64,000 bases of DNA, taken from assembly GCA_022496805.1 (NCBI GenBank), contig CM040091.1:23426336-23490335 (forward strand), written 5' to 3'. The position numbers were made by a program, and so were the translations under genes. Below, in pieces: positions 42,290 to 54,082 of this stretch. The first letter of the stretch is position 1; every line of letters starts with the position of its first letter. The notes beneath the pieces were generated by a model. It was given only the letters and a program-made list of their open reading frames with translations. It made no database searches and was not told the origin of the DNA. The stretch is from Pohlia nutans. Lineage: Eukaryota > Streptophyta > Bryopsida > Bryales > Mniaceae.

Positions 42290-44380
42290 ATCGTTGCACT
42301 CTACCTACGTCATGCAATATATAACTCTCTTTTCCCTCTACGGTGGTTTCTCATAATTTGTCGAGTAATACTTGGAGATTGTTCGTTTGCGTTCGTCGCT
42401 TTCTTTGCCTCACAACTGATAGGACGTTCCGGAGCATTGCAGACAAATGTTTCATTAGGTCTGCCTACAGTGAGCCAGTCTACAATTAGTAGGATTAGAA
42501 AGGACCTCTTCAGCAATATCGCAATCAAACCCGTTGGAAGTTCTTTTTTGAAATGCTCAACTTGTGACCAGCTTCAAGAATTCATTCCGAAGTCACCTAA
42601 CGGAAGTCCGGAATATGTTGAATTCGTGAAGCAACGGGAGGAGCACCTTGCTCACCAACAATCTTGTCGTCGTCTGTATGGTCCATGGCGCGAAGAATCA
42701 AAGCGCAATCCCAGTGAGATTCTGTGCATTATTCATGACAAGATGGATACTGCAAAAACCGCCCTTCCGCGGCTGCGGGTTACAACAAAGGCTACTCAAG
42801 GTTTGGGCCAACTTCCTATGAACGTCACTGGTATGGTTTCACATGGGCACGGGGATGGCGCCTATGCACATTATTGTCCTCAGTGTTGGCCAAGAGATTC
42901 TAATGCCACAATATCATCGTTGGCAAGGCTGTTCCGTCGACTGGAAGGCCCCTCAATTCGGTAGTCTGGGGAACTATTTGAGTACCCGCCTCAGAACTCT
43001 CTGTTCGAGGCATTGTTGAGGGGGAAGTCTAGGTGCCTTGATATTTTACCGCATACTGAAGGTATTAATCTCCAAGGGTCTAAACCTTTACCGAGGAAGT
43101 TATACTTTCAATTGGATAACTCCGCCAAAGATAACAAGAACAAGTATCTCATGGCGTTTCTGTCCTTGCTGACTGCACGGGGTGTTTTCAAGGAAATTCA
43201 GGCTGGATTTCTATTAGTTGGTCATACGCATGAAGATATTGATGCTTATTTTAGCCATTTTTCAAAGGCATTGAAAAGCAAGAATACGTTTGTTCTTGCG
43301 GACCTAATGAAGGCCTTCATGCAGTCCCAAGAGTTGTCATTCATGCCCGAGTTTATTCAAGAGGTTGCAGACTTCAAGTCTTTCATTCATGGCTATCAAA
43401 GCAGTGGTGCAGCTCGCCTTATTGGACTTGGCGAGATGCACCTCTTCAAGTTCTATGTGGACGATGATGGTTGGCCGGTTATGAGGTATAAGAAATCAGC
43501 GGTTGATGCACAATGGCTACCCCTCAACAGACCCCCTATTTGATTGTGGGCTGCAAACATGGATGGTGGCCCAAAACTTCCTCAGGGCTCACCAAAGCCA
43601 GTTCCATTCAAGCCTATGTGGGGAAGTGAGGTTCCTAAATCTACTGGGAATCAAGTGAAGGCGAGAGAGATCGCTACCAAAGCTACTGAAAACAAGAAAT
43701 TCATGAAGTTGGGACTCCAAAAGTACATTGAGTACTGGAGAAATGGAATGGCCAAATGCAAGGGATTTGCAGCAGCATTTGGGCCTTACGGAGACTACTG
43801 GACTCGTTTGTTGTCTAAGCTTGATAAGCCTCTGCCACTGACACGTCCTGAATTGTTGGAGGGATTCTGGCCACGCCATGATTGGAGGGTCCTTGAAGAC
43901 AAAGTACCGCGCCTAAGATGTTTACCCCTCTTACTCGAGGATGTGACTCCTGAGGATGAGGAACCAGAGCCGTATTGTGGCCCAGCAAACGAAGCTCCAC
44001 AGATTCCTTTCAATCCTTGGCGTGACATTCGGCCTGGCAGCTGGGTTCTTTTGAGACCTGAAGATCCACTCATTTGTCCTGTATGGCAAGGAAGAGCAGC
44101 GAGTACTGTATGCAGAGAGGAAGGAGATGTAAACCTTGGGAAATTTCTAATTCAGTTTTGGGAACCCAATAGCGCGGAGAGAGACCTTGTATTGAAATAC
44201 CGTAATTGTTGGTCTGCAAAGTGGGTAGTAGAGAGGCGCGCTCCGGAGTGGGTCAGTGTTGATGCAGTGGTGTATGCAAATTGGTCGAAAATCATGGATC
44301 CGAGGAGTAGAACCATTCCTAAGAAAGCCATGGAATCTGCGTTAGCAAACTTAGAGAGAGCTAACTTATTTGATCCATGA
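42290..44380 (+). pseudogene. DUF7869-type transposase-like gene, 3' part with two stops
   Basis: One frame interrupted by TAG 42,962-42,964 and TGA 43,541-43,543. The true exon start is uncertain (acceptor at 42,288 or a later one such as that near 42,440). Domain signature: CSTCDQLQEF (zinc-like), a linker QREEHLAHQQSCR, then QLDNSAKDNKNKYL and GHTHEDIDAYFSHFSKAL, which I recognise as DUF7869-type and which has spacing compatible with an RNase H-like nuclease (inference). The C-terminus holds another barrel-like segment (IRPGSWVLLRPEDP, FLIQFWEP). It is otherwise intact, so the element decayed recently. Confidence 0.7.
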
Positions 44381-44404
44381 TCTTCTATGCTCCTTAGGTA
44401 CGAC

Positions 44405-45010
44405 ATCGGGAGATCCCTCGATGAATACGTCTCAGTTTCCTATCTTGCTGATCTTCTGTTAATGACATCGAAGTCATCCATGGCTGAATGATTCTTAGTC
44501 TTCCGTGTAATATCTACCTTCCTCATGTCAATGATATTTGTTTCTGTATGTGTTTCGAATCTGCTTCCCAATCTAATATGGCGGTCATGTTTGATATTGG
44601 GGGCATCCCGTGACAAATACTTCTGAGCCCACATGCCTTCTACTCTTTTGTATGTCGCTCACCATGTGATATCTCGTTCAAGTTTGATATCGCGGGATCC
44701 CCCAATGAATACTTCTGAGCCCACATCTCTTCTAATCTTTTGTATTACCCTAAACCCAATGTACGTATATCTCGGTCAAATTTGCTGTCGGGGATCCCGT
44801 GATGAATACTTTAGAGCCCACATCTCTTCTGTTTTTTGTATCTCGCTCGCAATGTACGTATAATTATCTCGGTCAAGTTTGCTGTCGGGGGATCCCGTGA
44901 TGAATACTTTGGAGCCCAAATGTCTTCTGTTCTTTTGTATCTCGCTCGCAATGTACTTCTATCTTGGTCAAGTTTGGTGTCGAGAGATCCCGTGATGAAT
45001 ACTTCTGAGC
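44405..45010 (+). repeat. Right palindrome array, ~95-bp units
   Basis: Palindromes or degenerate forms at 44,405-44,422, 44,596-44,613, 44,689-44,706, 44,787-44,803, 44,884-44,901 and 44,979-44,996. Spacing is 93-98 bp (191 for the first gap). Each unit reads (G/A)TCGGGGGATCCCGTGATGA followed by ATACTT(C/T)(G/T)GAGCCCA and a pyrimidine tract with TTTTGTATCTCGCTCGCAATG. Confidence 0.85.
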
Positions 45011-45130
45011 CCCTCCAGGAGGGTTCTTCCCACACATTTTTACGTCAATGCTCTAAATTTATCATGCATATAATAGGTGATTTCTTATTTCTGGACTCTG
45101 GACAGTCCAGAGATAGTTAAATATGGCATA

Positions 45131-45600
45131 ATTCTAACCTCGCGTCACTGTTTCTCACCGGGTGTTCAGTTTCTCTCACTCCCGGGCGCTTAGAATCTGC
45201 ACAAGACGGTCGCTCACTGCTTTCTACCACCGGTCCCACACTATCAACTCTACTGCTATCCGGAAGCACAAAATTCTGCTGGCGCGGACGACTAGAACTG
45301 TAGAGAGTGAATGAACAGTGGGTCGCCCAATTTAGAGCGGCCCACTTCAATGCTCGGATCGTGGCCGGGTCCATCGGAGACCCGTCCTCACCTATCCGGT
45401 CTCCCATCCGGTTTCCAAGCAGAATCTGCTGTTGACCTAGTCCTGTAGTAATTCCTCTAGGCTGCGCCCGGATACCACTCTCTCTCCAAATAAATAACTG
45501 GGCCGTTATGGCCATTACTTCTCCTATTTATAGCGGAAAGACTACTCCTAGTTGCCCTAGTAACCCTAACTAGCCGCTTTTGGGAAAACGAGGTTTGACA
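45131..45600 (-). repeat. 3' LTR of element gamma
   Basis: Colinear with 48,663-49,131 over 470 bp. It starts (minus) TGTCAAACCTCG, has TATAAATAGG 68 nt in, and ends near GGTTAGAAT. An open frame through it is the LTR copy of the leader ORF, not a gene. Confidence 0.75.
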
Positions 45601-46020
45601 TTACCCCTTTTTCAACTGTGAGCGTCCCCACGAACACCTAAGCTTACAAAACTTACCCCGGGGAGAATCATTGATCGGATGTTTCGCCCTTAGGTCCTGT
45701 CTCTTTGTTGGATCTGAGATCCATGTCAGATCCGGATTCCGGTTGATGTTTCTTCATCCGGAAACTATTTTGGATCCCGCCTGGATCTTCCAACTGTTAT
45801 CTATCCTTGGTTTTGGTATTTCTATCTATCCTACCCGGCCTTACCCCATTTTCTAACTCTGCTAGGGGTGTGGATTCCACCAAGATCCGGGCGGTCTGTT
45901 GCGCTACACCTCCCGTATCCGGTTCCTTGCGGATCCTCCTATTACCTTTGTTACCTTTCTCGTACTTCTAAAACTAATACTGACCTCTTTTCTTGGTGGA
46001 ACTACAGGTCACGCTATTGT

Positions 46021-46562
46021 TCATCGTAACCTTCTCCGGTAGCTCCACCTAACATCGTCATTTCTTCGGATTCTCCACTCCAGCCGTACCGCCATAGTTG
46101 AATCCGGTCTGCACCCTTGGTGGCGCCTCCACTGTTTCGTAGATGCGATGGATCCTAACACTTGATTCTTACGGTACTTTTGTCTTCTCCGGGTTTGACC
46201 ACCGTAGATCCGTGAATCATTCCATACTTCAGTCCCAGTTCGTCTTCTGAGTTCCCACTTTCTCCAACTCGGAATACTTCTCTTACCGGCCTTGATAGTG
46301 ATTCTTCTTTTTCCGGTCACTCCTCTCGAGTGCCTTCCGGAGTGACTGATCCGAATTCCCATTTCTGAATCCAGGTGGGTGCAAACTTCCAGTTGAAACC
46401 CCAGACCTTGGTGCTCCACAGCCGGGGCAACGATCTCCTCCGGTCGAGTGGTGTAGAAGGTCCCTTCTTCCGGAAATTTAAACTCCCTTGCCAATGTGGT
46501 TGGTCCACCACTGGCGCTCGCTTTCTTCCATGCAGATCTCGTAACTCTCCTCGCGTCCCCAA
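46021..46562 (-). pseudogene. ORF fragment in the 3' part of gamma, unknown
   Basis: Protein-like stretches (REFKFPEEGTFYTTRPEEIV, GLGFQLEVCTHLDSEMG) run on the minus strand with at least one frame slip and no recognised domain. They are absent from alpha and beta, so they may be the remnant of a second gene of this family or a captured fragment. Confidence 0.35.
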
Positions 46563-47194
46563 TACCCAGACTCTGAACTGGATCTACACATAACCCAGCT
46601 ACTCTAGCGATTCCGGACTCTTCATCACGTGGTCTACCCAGGTGCTGGCACCTCCACCGGACTACCCGTCCAGGAGTTCTGAGAGAACCGGAGTACCCCC
46701 TCCTATCAACTCAGCCACTAACCCGGATCATACCCCGCAACCGAGCACGGAACAACTAGATTTTACAACAGAATCCGATCAACATTTCCGGTTACCAAGG
46801 GACTAATTTAAACCACGATCTCTACCAACAACCACACACACACACACATACACAAACACTCCGGTCTGTAGAAGAGTATGCCTAGAGTTATTTACAAAGA
46901 AAAAATGGTACACAAAAAAAAGACCCCAGGAATGAGGAACATCCCTGGATAAAAAGAAAACACAAAGCCGACTAGATCCGGGAAACCCGCAGATCCTAAA
47001 AACCTGGGATTCGGAAAAACCGGGGAACTACCCCATGGTTCAGTTCTCTTCCTACACTGCAACTAACATTAGCATCCTAAAAACCTAACTCCCAAACAGA
47101 GACCTACCCTACTTACTCCAAAAGCGCCTGTTCTAAGTGGCCGGATCCACTAAGTCCGGGCCACTGATTCAAGGACTCCGATGACTCCGGGCAC

Positions 47195-47640
47195 CTACTG
47201 GTCCTCCGGCGGCTGCTCTTCCTCATCTTCCGGGCTCCCCACCACGATCGGATCCGCCGGCCTATCTCCTCGAGTTCCACGCGCCCCCGGCTGTCCTACC
47301 TGTTGCTTTTCCGCCCTGTCCGGTTGGACATCCATTGCCTCCATACCTTTGCTCAAATCCCGGACTTCCTCTGGGCTTACTCCCGCGGGTCGGACCACGT
47401 GGATAGGCTCCACATCCATCACGGTCCGGGAGGTGGTTTCCTCCTGATCCGGCTCCTCCTCCGAAGAGCCCTCCCGGATGTATTCCGCCAGTACCCAGAA
47501 CTCCACCAAGTATGCCTCTACCTTGTCCGAGTACTCCCGGACTACATTCTACATCCGCGCTGCTCCCTCCAATCCCGGTTGAAGGACCCGCTCGTCGTAC
47601 AACCGGGCCTTCGTTTGTGCCTCCCCATTTGATTGGAACA
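47195..47640 (-). pseudogene. Element gamma protein, C-terminal coiled-coil remnant
   Basis: EGAARM and EYSDKVEAYLVEFWVLAEYI match the conserved block of alpha (VREYSEMVEAYLMEFRELAEHM). It then runs through MDVEPIHVVRPAGVSPEEV to a TAG-terminated acidic tail. The charged linker and most of the coiled coil seen in alpha and beta are missing, so an internal deletion joined the N-terminal domain nearly directly to this block, out of frame. Confidence 0.6.
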
Positions 47641-49047
47641 ACCCCGGACTCTGCTCCTATCCGGTTGGGGTGCAGGTGGGGCCATCCTTCTCTCCTCCGG
47701 TTGGGACGACAAACCGGGTCTATTGGTTCCCGCTCCTCTTCCTGGAAGAGCCGTCTTTTTCTTTGCCGGGCTTCTCACTCCCGGAATGGGCACTACCTCC
47801 AACCTCTTCTTCTCCCCTGCCGTGAGGCACCCATGTTTCTCGTACAAGTGGTAGAGAAATGGGGCTAACGGGCATCCCTTCTTGCTCTCGAGGTTACCCG
47901 CCCACTTCTGCGTGTTCCGGTGAATCAGGATCGCCCAGTTGATCCTTTTCTTCCGGAGAAGGGCGGAGTAGATACCCCGGGCCAGCGTCACAGTGAGGGT
48001 GGTGGGCTTCTCCGGACTAAGGATGGGCACTACGTACTGGAGCAGCCGTTGCTCCCGGGGCAGTATGCAATCCGCCACCCTGAACCCGTTCTTGTCCGAG
48101 AGATGACTAAACTGCATCTTTACCCAATCCGTGTCGCCCTTGCCTCCCGGTTCGATGTCCTCGTTGGTGTCCAGGAAGTCGTACAATTCCCACCACATCT
48201 CCCGGGTCCAACTGCCATACTTTGCCCGGATGGTTGTCTGGAAGGCGTCCAACATTGACCCGCCTTCGATTTCCTCAAGCATCCGGGAGTCCTACACACC
48301 CCACACTCTCCCAAACAATCCCAAACACCCCATCTTCTCGAGGTCTTGCATTAGCTCGTCGAAGTCCTGCTCGTGTTGCGAAATGTCCGGGCAAATGCGC
48401 TTCTCCGGAATCTTGGCCCGGGCTTCCCTGAGTGCCATGGCTGCGGACCCCGGGCGGAATTCTTCACTCCTCCGGATGTGGCGCAGCTCCTTCCTTTGTA
48501 AACCTCGCGCCTCCCGCTGCGGGCGCTTCCCTTTCCGCATCGGTGGTGTTCTCCTAACCTCCCGGAGACCCCGCAAACCTCTTCCTGGCTGCGCACTTTC
48601 TTTCTTCCTCAAACTCCACCGGAAATAGAGGTGCGCACTGTCTAGATGCTCGCCAATTCGAGATTCTAACCTCGCGTCACTGTTTCTGACCGGGTGTTCA
48701 GTTTCTCTCACTCCCGGGCGCTCAGAATCTACACAAGACGGTCGCTCACTGCTTTCTACCTCCGGTCCCACACTATCAAGTCTACTGCTAGCCGGAAGCA
48801 CGAAATTTTGCTGGCGCGGACGACTGGAACTGTAGAGAGTGAATGAACAGTGGATCGCCCAATTTAGAGCGGCCCATTTCAATGCTCGGATCGTGGCCAG
48901 GTCCATCAGAGACCCGTCCTCACCTATCCGGTCTCCCATCCGGTTTCCAATCGGAATCTGCTGTCGACCTCGTCCTATAGTAATTCCTCTAGGCTGCGCC
49001 CGGATGCCAGTCTCTCTCCAAATATATAACCGGGCCGTGATGGCCAT
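47641..49047 (-). pseudogene. Element gamma protein, plant-transposon-like N-terminal domain
   Basis: Minus strand, open from 49,047 with one in-frame TAG at 48,289-48,291 (GRVWGV then stop, then DSRMLEEIEGGS; alpha has GRVWDEQDSRMLEEVEGGS). The domain includes FQTTIRAKYGSWTREMWWEL, GFRVADCILPREQRLLQYVV, ARGIYSALLRKKRINWAI and KGCPLAPFLYHLYEKHGCL. It is nearly the same protein as in element alpha. The functional start is probably near the MALREARAKIPEKRICPD segment (about 48,440), since upstream residues lie in the LTR. Confidence 0.7.
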
Positions 49048-49131
49048 TACTTCTCCTATTTATGGCAGAAAGACTACTCCTAGTTGCCCTAGAAACCCTA
49101 ACTAGCCGCTTTTGAAAAACGAGGTTTGACA
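48663..49131 (-). repeat. 5' LTR of element gamma
   Basis: Begins (minus) TGTCAAACCTCG at 49,131, TATA-like CATAAATAGG at 49,064-49,055, ends about 48,663. It is followed after six bases by the PBS-like TTGGCGAGCATCTAG (48,656-48,642). Confidence 0.75.
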
Positions 49132-51267
49132 CGGAGTGTACAGGAACTCATGGCCTACCCACAGCACCGGGTCCCATCGACGGCCACACATCGTTTGGCA
49201 CCACGTAACCAGTTGTTAACGGCAGACGAATTACCAAACCCGTGCAAAAATCAAACCGCCCCACACCCGCTTTCATCAGCACGGCAACGACCGTCATCTG
49301 TATCAGGAATACCCATACCGCCCAACATCGGCACCGACCCAGTACCGACGTCCGCCGAAAGAGAACATTTTCGCTAGCAAGCATATCTCCAATCAGACGC
49401 ACTCGAAGAACGACTCCAACAACTTATACCGGAGGATGCCACCGACCAAGAACTCCTCGCGGCTCTTGAACCCCAGCACCCACCGGATTTTACATTGGAA
49501 GAACCTCAACTACAACTTCCACATCTACGCCTCCAACAACAACGCCAAACCGTGATACCCACTCAGGCAGTCCACCATACATTGTTTCCTAGCCACACCG
49601 AGGCTGCCGATCATCTGCACGAAGGACCTCAACCGTTCAATCCAATGCATGAGCAACCAGATCAGGTAAACATACGACCCCCGCTTCGTTTTTGCACATT
49701 TTGTGGTAATACCGACCATCCCTCGATTGCTTGTACTTTTCCCTATGCGTTTCCTAGATCGACATCGGATCCGGTAGTACCAACCCCGACATACCGACCA
49801 CGTCCAAGAACCATGGATACTACTCACATCCCGGCGCACCGGACAACATATACGGCCCGTAAAGCAGTACCGTATCCCGAATACAAAACAAATAAGTGTC
49901 CCAAAACTCACTGTCGCAAATTTGAAGCAGCTATTTTACTAAACGGTGAAAATCAAACCTTAGTCCAGTTAGAATTATTCGGTAATTCTCTTACCGAGAA
50001 AGAATCCAACTGGTTTGCCTACCACAGAAGGATCCACCCGGCTAACACACTGTAGGATGTCCTCACCGCGTTCAAACGACGTTACCGAGCCATCAAAACC
50101 GACGATCAGACATACATTCAATTTCGCACACTGATTCAATTACCGAATGAATCTGTAGATGATTATGCAGAGCGTTTTCAACAATTGGCAAAAAATTTAA
50201 TCGTACCTCCTGACGACATGTTTATGTTAAGTAATTTCCGTGCAGGGTTACTTAAGTACTTCCAAGTGGCCGCGGTAGGCTTACGACGCCAAACTTTTTC
50301 CGAGGCAGTGGATTTGGCCCGTATAGCAGAAGAAGGCTTGCCAAAAACCGGACGACCTACTCCGCCAACCAATGTCAACAACAACCCCCGGCGAAACATA
50401 AGATGCACCGGTTGTGGAAGAATGGGATATGAATGGACGACTTGTTTTCGAAATCCGGCAAGCGAGTATGGGAAGAAAACCGGGCAGCCACCGTCCACCA
50501 AATCCAACCACATACCGCAAACACTCCGGTAAGTACCGATAATTGACGAACTTTGCGTACCAACATGCCGGTACAAAAGTACCCCTATAACATCTGTGGC
50601 TCTATGGAACACCCGGGTCATCGATGCCCCCTGCTACTAGACGAGGATGTCAAGACCGCCATCAACAAGAAGTTGCCTCAAACTTCGACAGTATCCTCGG
50701 TAGTCATTACCGATATCAACACGATTGATGTTTCGCACATCGGCCCTCGAACTCGAAGTCAAGCACAACGCCAAGACCCCTCTCTACCCACAGATAATAC
50801 CAGTACTCACATACTACACCGAACTCCGGATGCATTCGACTGGAAAGCGGAGGAAAAACTTCGTGAAGAAATGATACGAACAGTACGCGAATTGTAAGAA
50901 CTCTCACCAATAGAGTCAGACACTCCAACATATACAGGAGACAAGAATCACACAGACGAGATCGGCAACTACATTCTCCAACAAATCGAGTCACACACTA
51001 TTCAGGTATCTCTAAAAAACTTGATGTCCATTGCTCCAAGCATCTCTGACCACATCCAACGATACATGTTTCAGAAGGCTAACACCTTTGTACCGATACC
51101 GGTACCGGAGGAAGCCCCGGTACCCGTACATTCCGTGGTAGCTGTCTATCGACACATGCCAATTATCACGGTAATGATTGGAAAAACCGTAATAAACAAC
51201 GTTCTCCTCGACGGTGGATCAGGAGTCAATGTCATCACTGAGCAAGAGCGCTGCCGCCTGGGACTAG
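49132..51267 (+). pseudogene. Truncated second gypsy copy (gag to protease; RLG-2)
   Basis: Colinear with RLG-1 from gag residue ~30 (RSVQELMAYPQHRVPSTATH) to the protease (NNVLLDGGSGVNVITEQER). The zinc knuckle CTFCGNTDHPSIAC is intact; the next knuckle has Tyr for His (CTGCGRMGYEWTTC). Stops: TAG near 49,378, TAG 50,053-50,055 and TAA near 50,895, plus a frameshift around 50,525. The 5' end is cut by element gamma at 49,131 and the 3' end stops within the protease at about 51,267. RT, RNase H and integrase are absent. It is more decayed than RLG-1. Confidence 0.85.
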
Positions 51268-51449
51268 AAGTCGCCTGGGACCAACCACCGGGACAGCCCT
51301 TCGGCAGTTAGTCTGTGATCGTTCATTGAAGATGGAAATTCAAGAGTACATGCTACGGTTTCAATCGTGCAATGTTGACACTGTTGCTAATTGCACCGAT
51401 CTTGAGGAAGATGATGATACTCCGATGAGACCGTTTGCTTCTCGCTAGA
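51268..51449 (+). CDS. Short coding-like fragment, unknown
   Basis: Directly after the gypsy break, a frame reads RQLVCDRSLKMEIQEYML, FQSCNVDTVANCTDLEEDDD and ends PFASR with TAG. The composition is protein-like but short; it may be a terminal exon fragment at the junction. No family recognised. Confidence 0.25.
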
Positions 51450-53251
51450 CAGACTATTAGGACTTCCAACATTTAGGAGGTGGATGTAATTTCCCATCTT
51501 TCAAACATGAATTGTTATCCACATTGTACAATTGAAGAGGGGAGACGGTCTGCAACAACGGATTGATGTAAAAAGATATATGGTAGCAGTGGACGTATGG
51601 TGTTGCCGAGATTGATGTAAAGAACCAAGTTTCTTACTGCATCTGCTGAAGCACATGCAGAGGCAGTTTGCATTTTGCAACGAGAACCTGGTGTTGGGCA
51701 TCATTGGTGTACAGGATTTGTAGTCACCGTCTGTTCATAGAAATCGGACAAGTCGGGCAGTGACGGCCGCACTAAACCAAATCTTACCATTCCAATTTTC
51801 AAGTGCAAAATTCAGTTTCCCATTAGTTTCTGCAGGCATGATCTTAACACGAGTTGTACAATTTTACCCAATGTTGCAGATCTCCGTCCAGATTTACCAC
51901 CAGTCCTGTCGATGTCAGCTATTTAAAGAACTCCTTTTCCTGCCCACGTTGGCGCCCGTGCTATCGCGCCAACGCTGTTGCCCGCGCTGTCGCGCCGACG
52001 GTGCTGCCCGCGTTGTCGCCCGTGCTATCGCGCCAACGCATGGAGCTACGCATATGGTCGCGCAGACGGGAGGAAAGAAGAAGTTCATCAAAGGCCCTCC
52101 TACGCCATTGGCTTTGATTAGAAGCGTGGAAGTAGCTCTTTTCAAGGTGGAGATCAAATTGAACGTGGTGGTGAGTATGGAGATTGAAGAAGGAACGCGA
52201 CGTTGTCTGCAAACATGGTGGGCCGTAACGAATCAAAGCGGATGCCTGGACCTGGGCTTCCATGACGTGCGAGACCAGACAAGAGAAGTCTTGACCAAGC
52301 TTGTAGACAACGATCGACCGTTGGATTTTCTTGACGGTGGAGATTAATGCAGATCACATCACTCGATCTTACGGCGGTGGATCTCTTAGATGTCTCTCTC
52401 AGGCACCGCTCATGTGCTGCTCCCCTCATCGTCTTCCTCATTTTACCCACGCATTGTCGCTGTGATTCCGCTCGCCTTGCGCTGTGATTTCGATCCCCAT
52501 TCTCTGATGAAGCCCTCTGCTTGTCGTGTGATGCGCTTGGTCCATGGCCTCCATGTTCTTTGAAGTCGTCGCTCACGTCGCAGCCCCGCGTCTCCATCGG
52601 CAAGCCCGTGCGCAACAGCTGCAGGTACGCCCAACGTTCCGTTCTCTTGGCAATCACGCCAGTTTCTTAGAAGCCAGTCTCATGCATGATCGGAAGGTGG
52701 GCCCGCTGCTCGTGGCCTAAAACCCTAAGGCATCCCTTGTACTTGATCACAGCACTGATGCGCGTGCTGATAGCGACCCTTATCATTCATCATTATGGTC
52801 ATTGGAAGGTCTTTGATGAGCTTCTTCCTTCATCCCGGGTTGGCGCGCGAGCGCTGCCGGGCTGTCACGGTAAATGGTTCTGAGATCTGCATACTAAGGG
52901 CTTTTATTATTAGAACCCATTATAATTGACCCAATGTTATCAACATGGTGTAGTCATGGAACGATAACAATCGAGTTATCAGCGATTATAATAATTGCGC
53001 TTTTGAATGGAAGATTTGGAACTATAGGAGATTGTGGTAGCCAATTCTGCGGCGGATGTCAATCTTAGAGATCAGAGAGTATGTCTGGATTAGAATGTGG
53101 GACAACGCTTTTAGATCATTGATGGGGCTGTGTCAGGTATGCCAAAATTGGAGAAAGTTGAACTTGATTTATTGGAGTCTACTTCACAGATGCAGTTTTG
53201 AAATGGGGTCACCAATACTGACTTTGAAGGTCTAGGATATGACCTAAGTGC
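51450..53251. other. Region without a supported gene
   Basis: Open frames (for example 51,760-52,347) show no domain and carry repeated GC-rich words. A 23-bp segment (CGCCCGTGCTATCGCGCCAA then CGC) is directly repeated at 51,953-51,975 and 52,017-52,039. The rest is unremarkable. Confidence 0.35.
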
Positions 53252-54082
53252 ATGGATGTTGATGGTAGTTATATATCAAATTCACGGTTCGCATTACCAA
53301 AGCAGGATCGCTCGTCTCACTCAATCTTGTGTGCATATTACCACCATAGTTGTAGTGCGCAAATGGCTAGCATTCACTCAGGAGAGTATAGCACAGATTT
53401 CGACACCTGGAGTGTAGCACATAGACCAAGTCCGTGGGTACCAACACGGACTGAGATGTACCTAGCCATGATCAAGCACTTCGCTACGTTCCATTCTCGA
53501 TACAGGTGGGACGCTGTAAGCGTCGACTCGGCTGTGGAGGCTGACCTAGGTGTAGACAATGATGTTGAACGGTTGAGAATCGAGTGCTCTTACTCGTTCA
53601 TTCAGCAGAGCGACATCGTTGATGATTGCACTGAGCGGACGTACTTGTTCAAGATGTCGGAAGATGGATCGGGCTGTGGGGTTGATCTTGTGAGGCGGAT
53701 GCAGCCAGGAGGAGATCTAGCGAGTTGCTGGATCATGTTTGACCATATGAAGAGAGTGGTTGGATGGACAACAATGTCTTGTCATGTTTTTGATGCAGAA
53801 TTTGGTCACTTGATGACCATAGCCACATGTGAGATTAGCAACAACGATGCGGAGTCGCAGAAGCACATGTGGGTAGCTTTGAATCAGGTAATGGAAAGAA
53901 ATGGGGTTCCCAATCCCTACTTCAAGGGATTTATAGCGGACCCACATGAAGCTAACTGGGAGGCTGTGAGGGTCGTATACGGGAATGGTGAAAATATTGG
54001 AGGTTTAACTCATTTAGTGACACGTTTTAGGATGACGTACCATTGGCCAGTACCGTACGAGCATTTTAGACATGTGTATTAG
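53252..54082 (+). pseudogene. MULE-C transposase fragment (catalytic region)
   Basis: Unbroken frame covering TYLFKMSEDGSGCGVDLVRR, CWIMFDHMKRVVGWTTM, MTIATCEISNNDAE, and NPYFKGFIADPHEANWEAVR. Both core Asp positions are present (FDHMKR and FIADPHEANW), unlike MULE-B. N-terminal and SWIM parts are absent. Similarity ends at VVYGNG (about 53,990), and the last 30 residues are unrelated. It is a 5'- and 3'-truncated copy. Confidence 0.75.

Larger units (their letters stand above)
40501..45000 (+). mobile_element. DUF7869-type transposon with palindrome arrays at both ends
   Basis: A single large gene (40,916-44,380) is bracketed by arrays of an 18-bp palindrome of consensus AT(C/T)GGGAGATCTCCC(G/A)AT: five copies on the left (40,501-40,902), seven on the right (44,405-44,996 including degenerate ones, in ~95-bp units), and one in the intron. 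Repeats close to both ends and around a transposase-like gene are the usual look of a DNA transposon with subterminal binding sites. Exact termini and target duplication were not found. Confidence 0.6.
45131..49131 (-). mobile_element. Non-autonomous LTR retrotransposon gamma (gag-like, with both LTRs)
   Basis: On the minus strand: 5' LTR 49,131-48,663; PBS-like TTGGCGAGCATCTAG at 48,656-48,642; gag-like ORF; 3' non-coding region; purine tract GAAAAAGGGG just before 45,600; and 3' LTR 45,600-45,131. The two ~470-bp LTRs are about 93% alike by eye, and both begin TGTCAAACCTCG. There is no pol gene, so it depends on another element. The 5-bp flanks differ (CTCCG before the 5' LTR, TATGC after the 3' LTR), so no target duplication is kept. 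It abuts a truncated gypsy copy at 49,132. Confidence 0.75.

Noticed and set aside
45117..45515. Separate gene starting MAITAQLFIWRE
   Set aside because: It is the LTR copy of the leader region of element gamma, ending in unrelated flank.
51760..52347. 195-codon ORF
   Set aside because: Contains a direct nucleotide repeat and no recognisable domain; other frames are similarly open.
52360..52400. GGCGGTGGATCTCTTAGA resembles part of 5.8S rRNA
   Set aside because: The match is a short fragment and flanking sequence does not continue as 5.8S, ITS or 28S.
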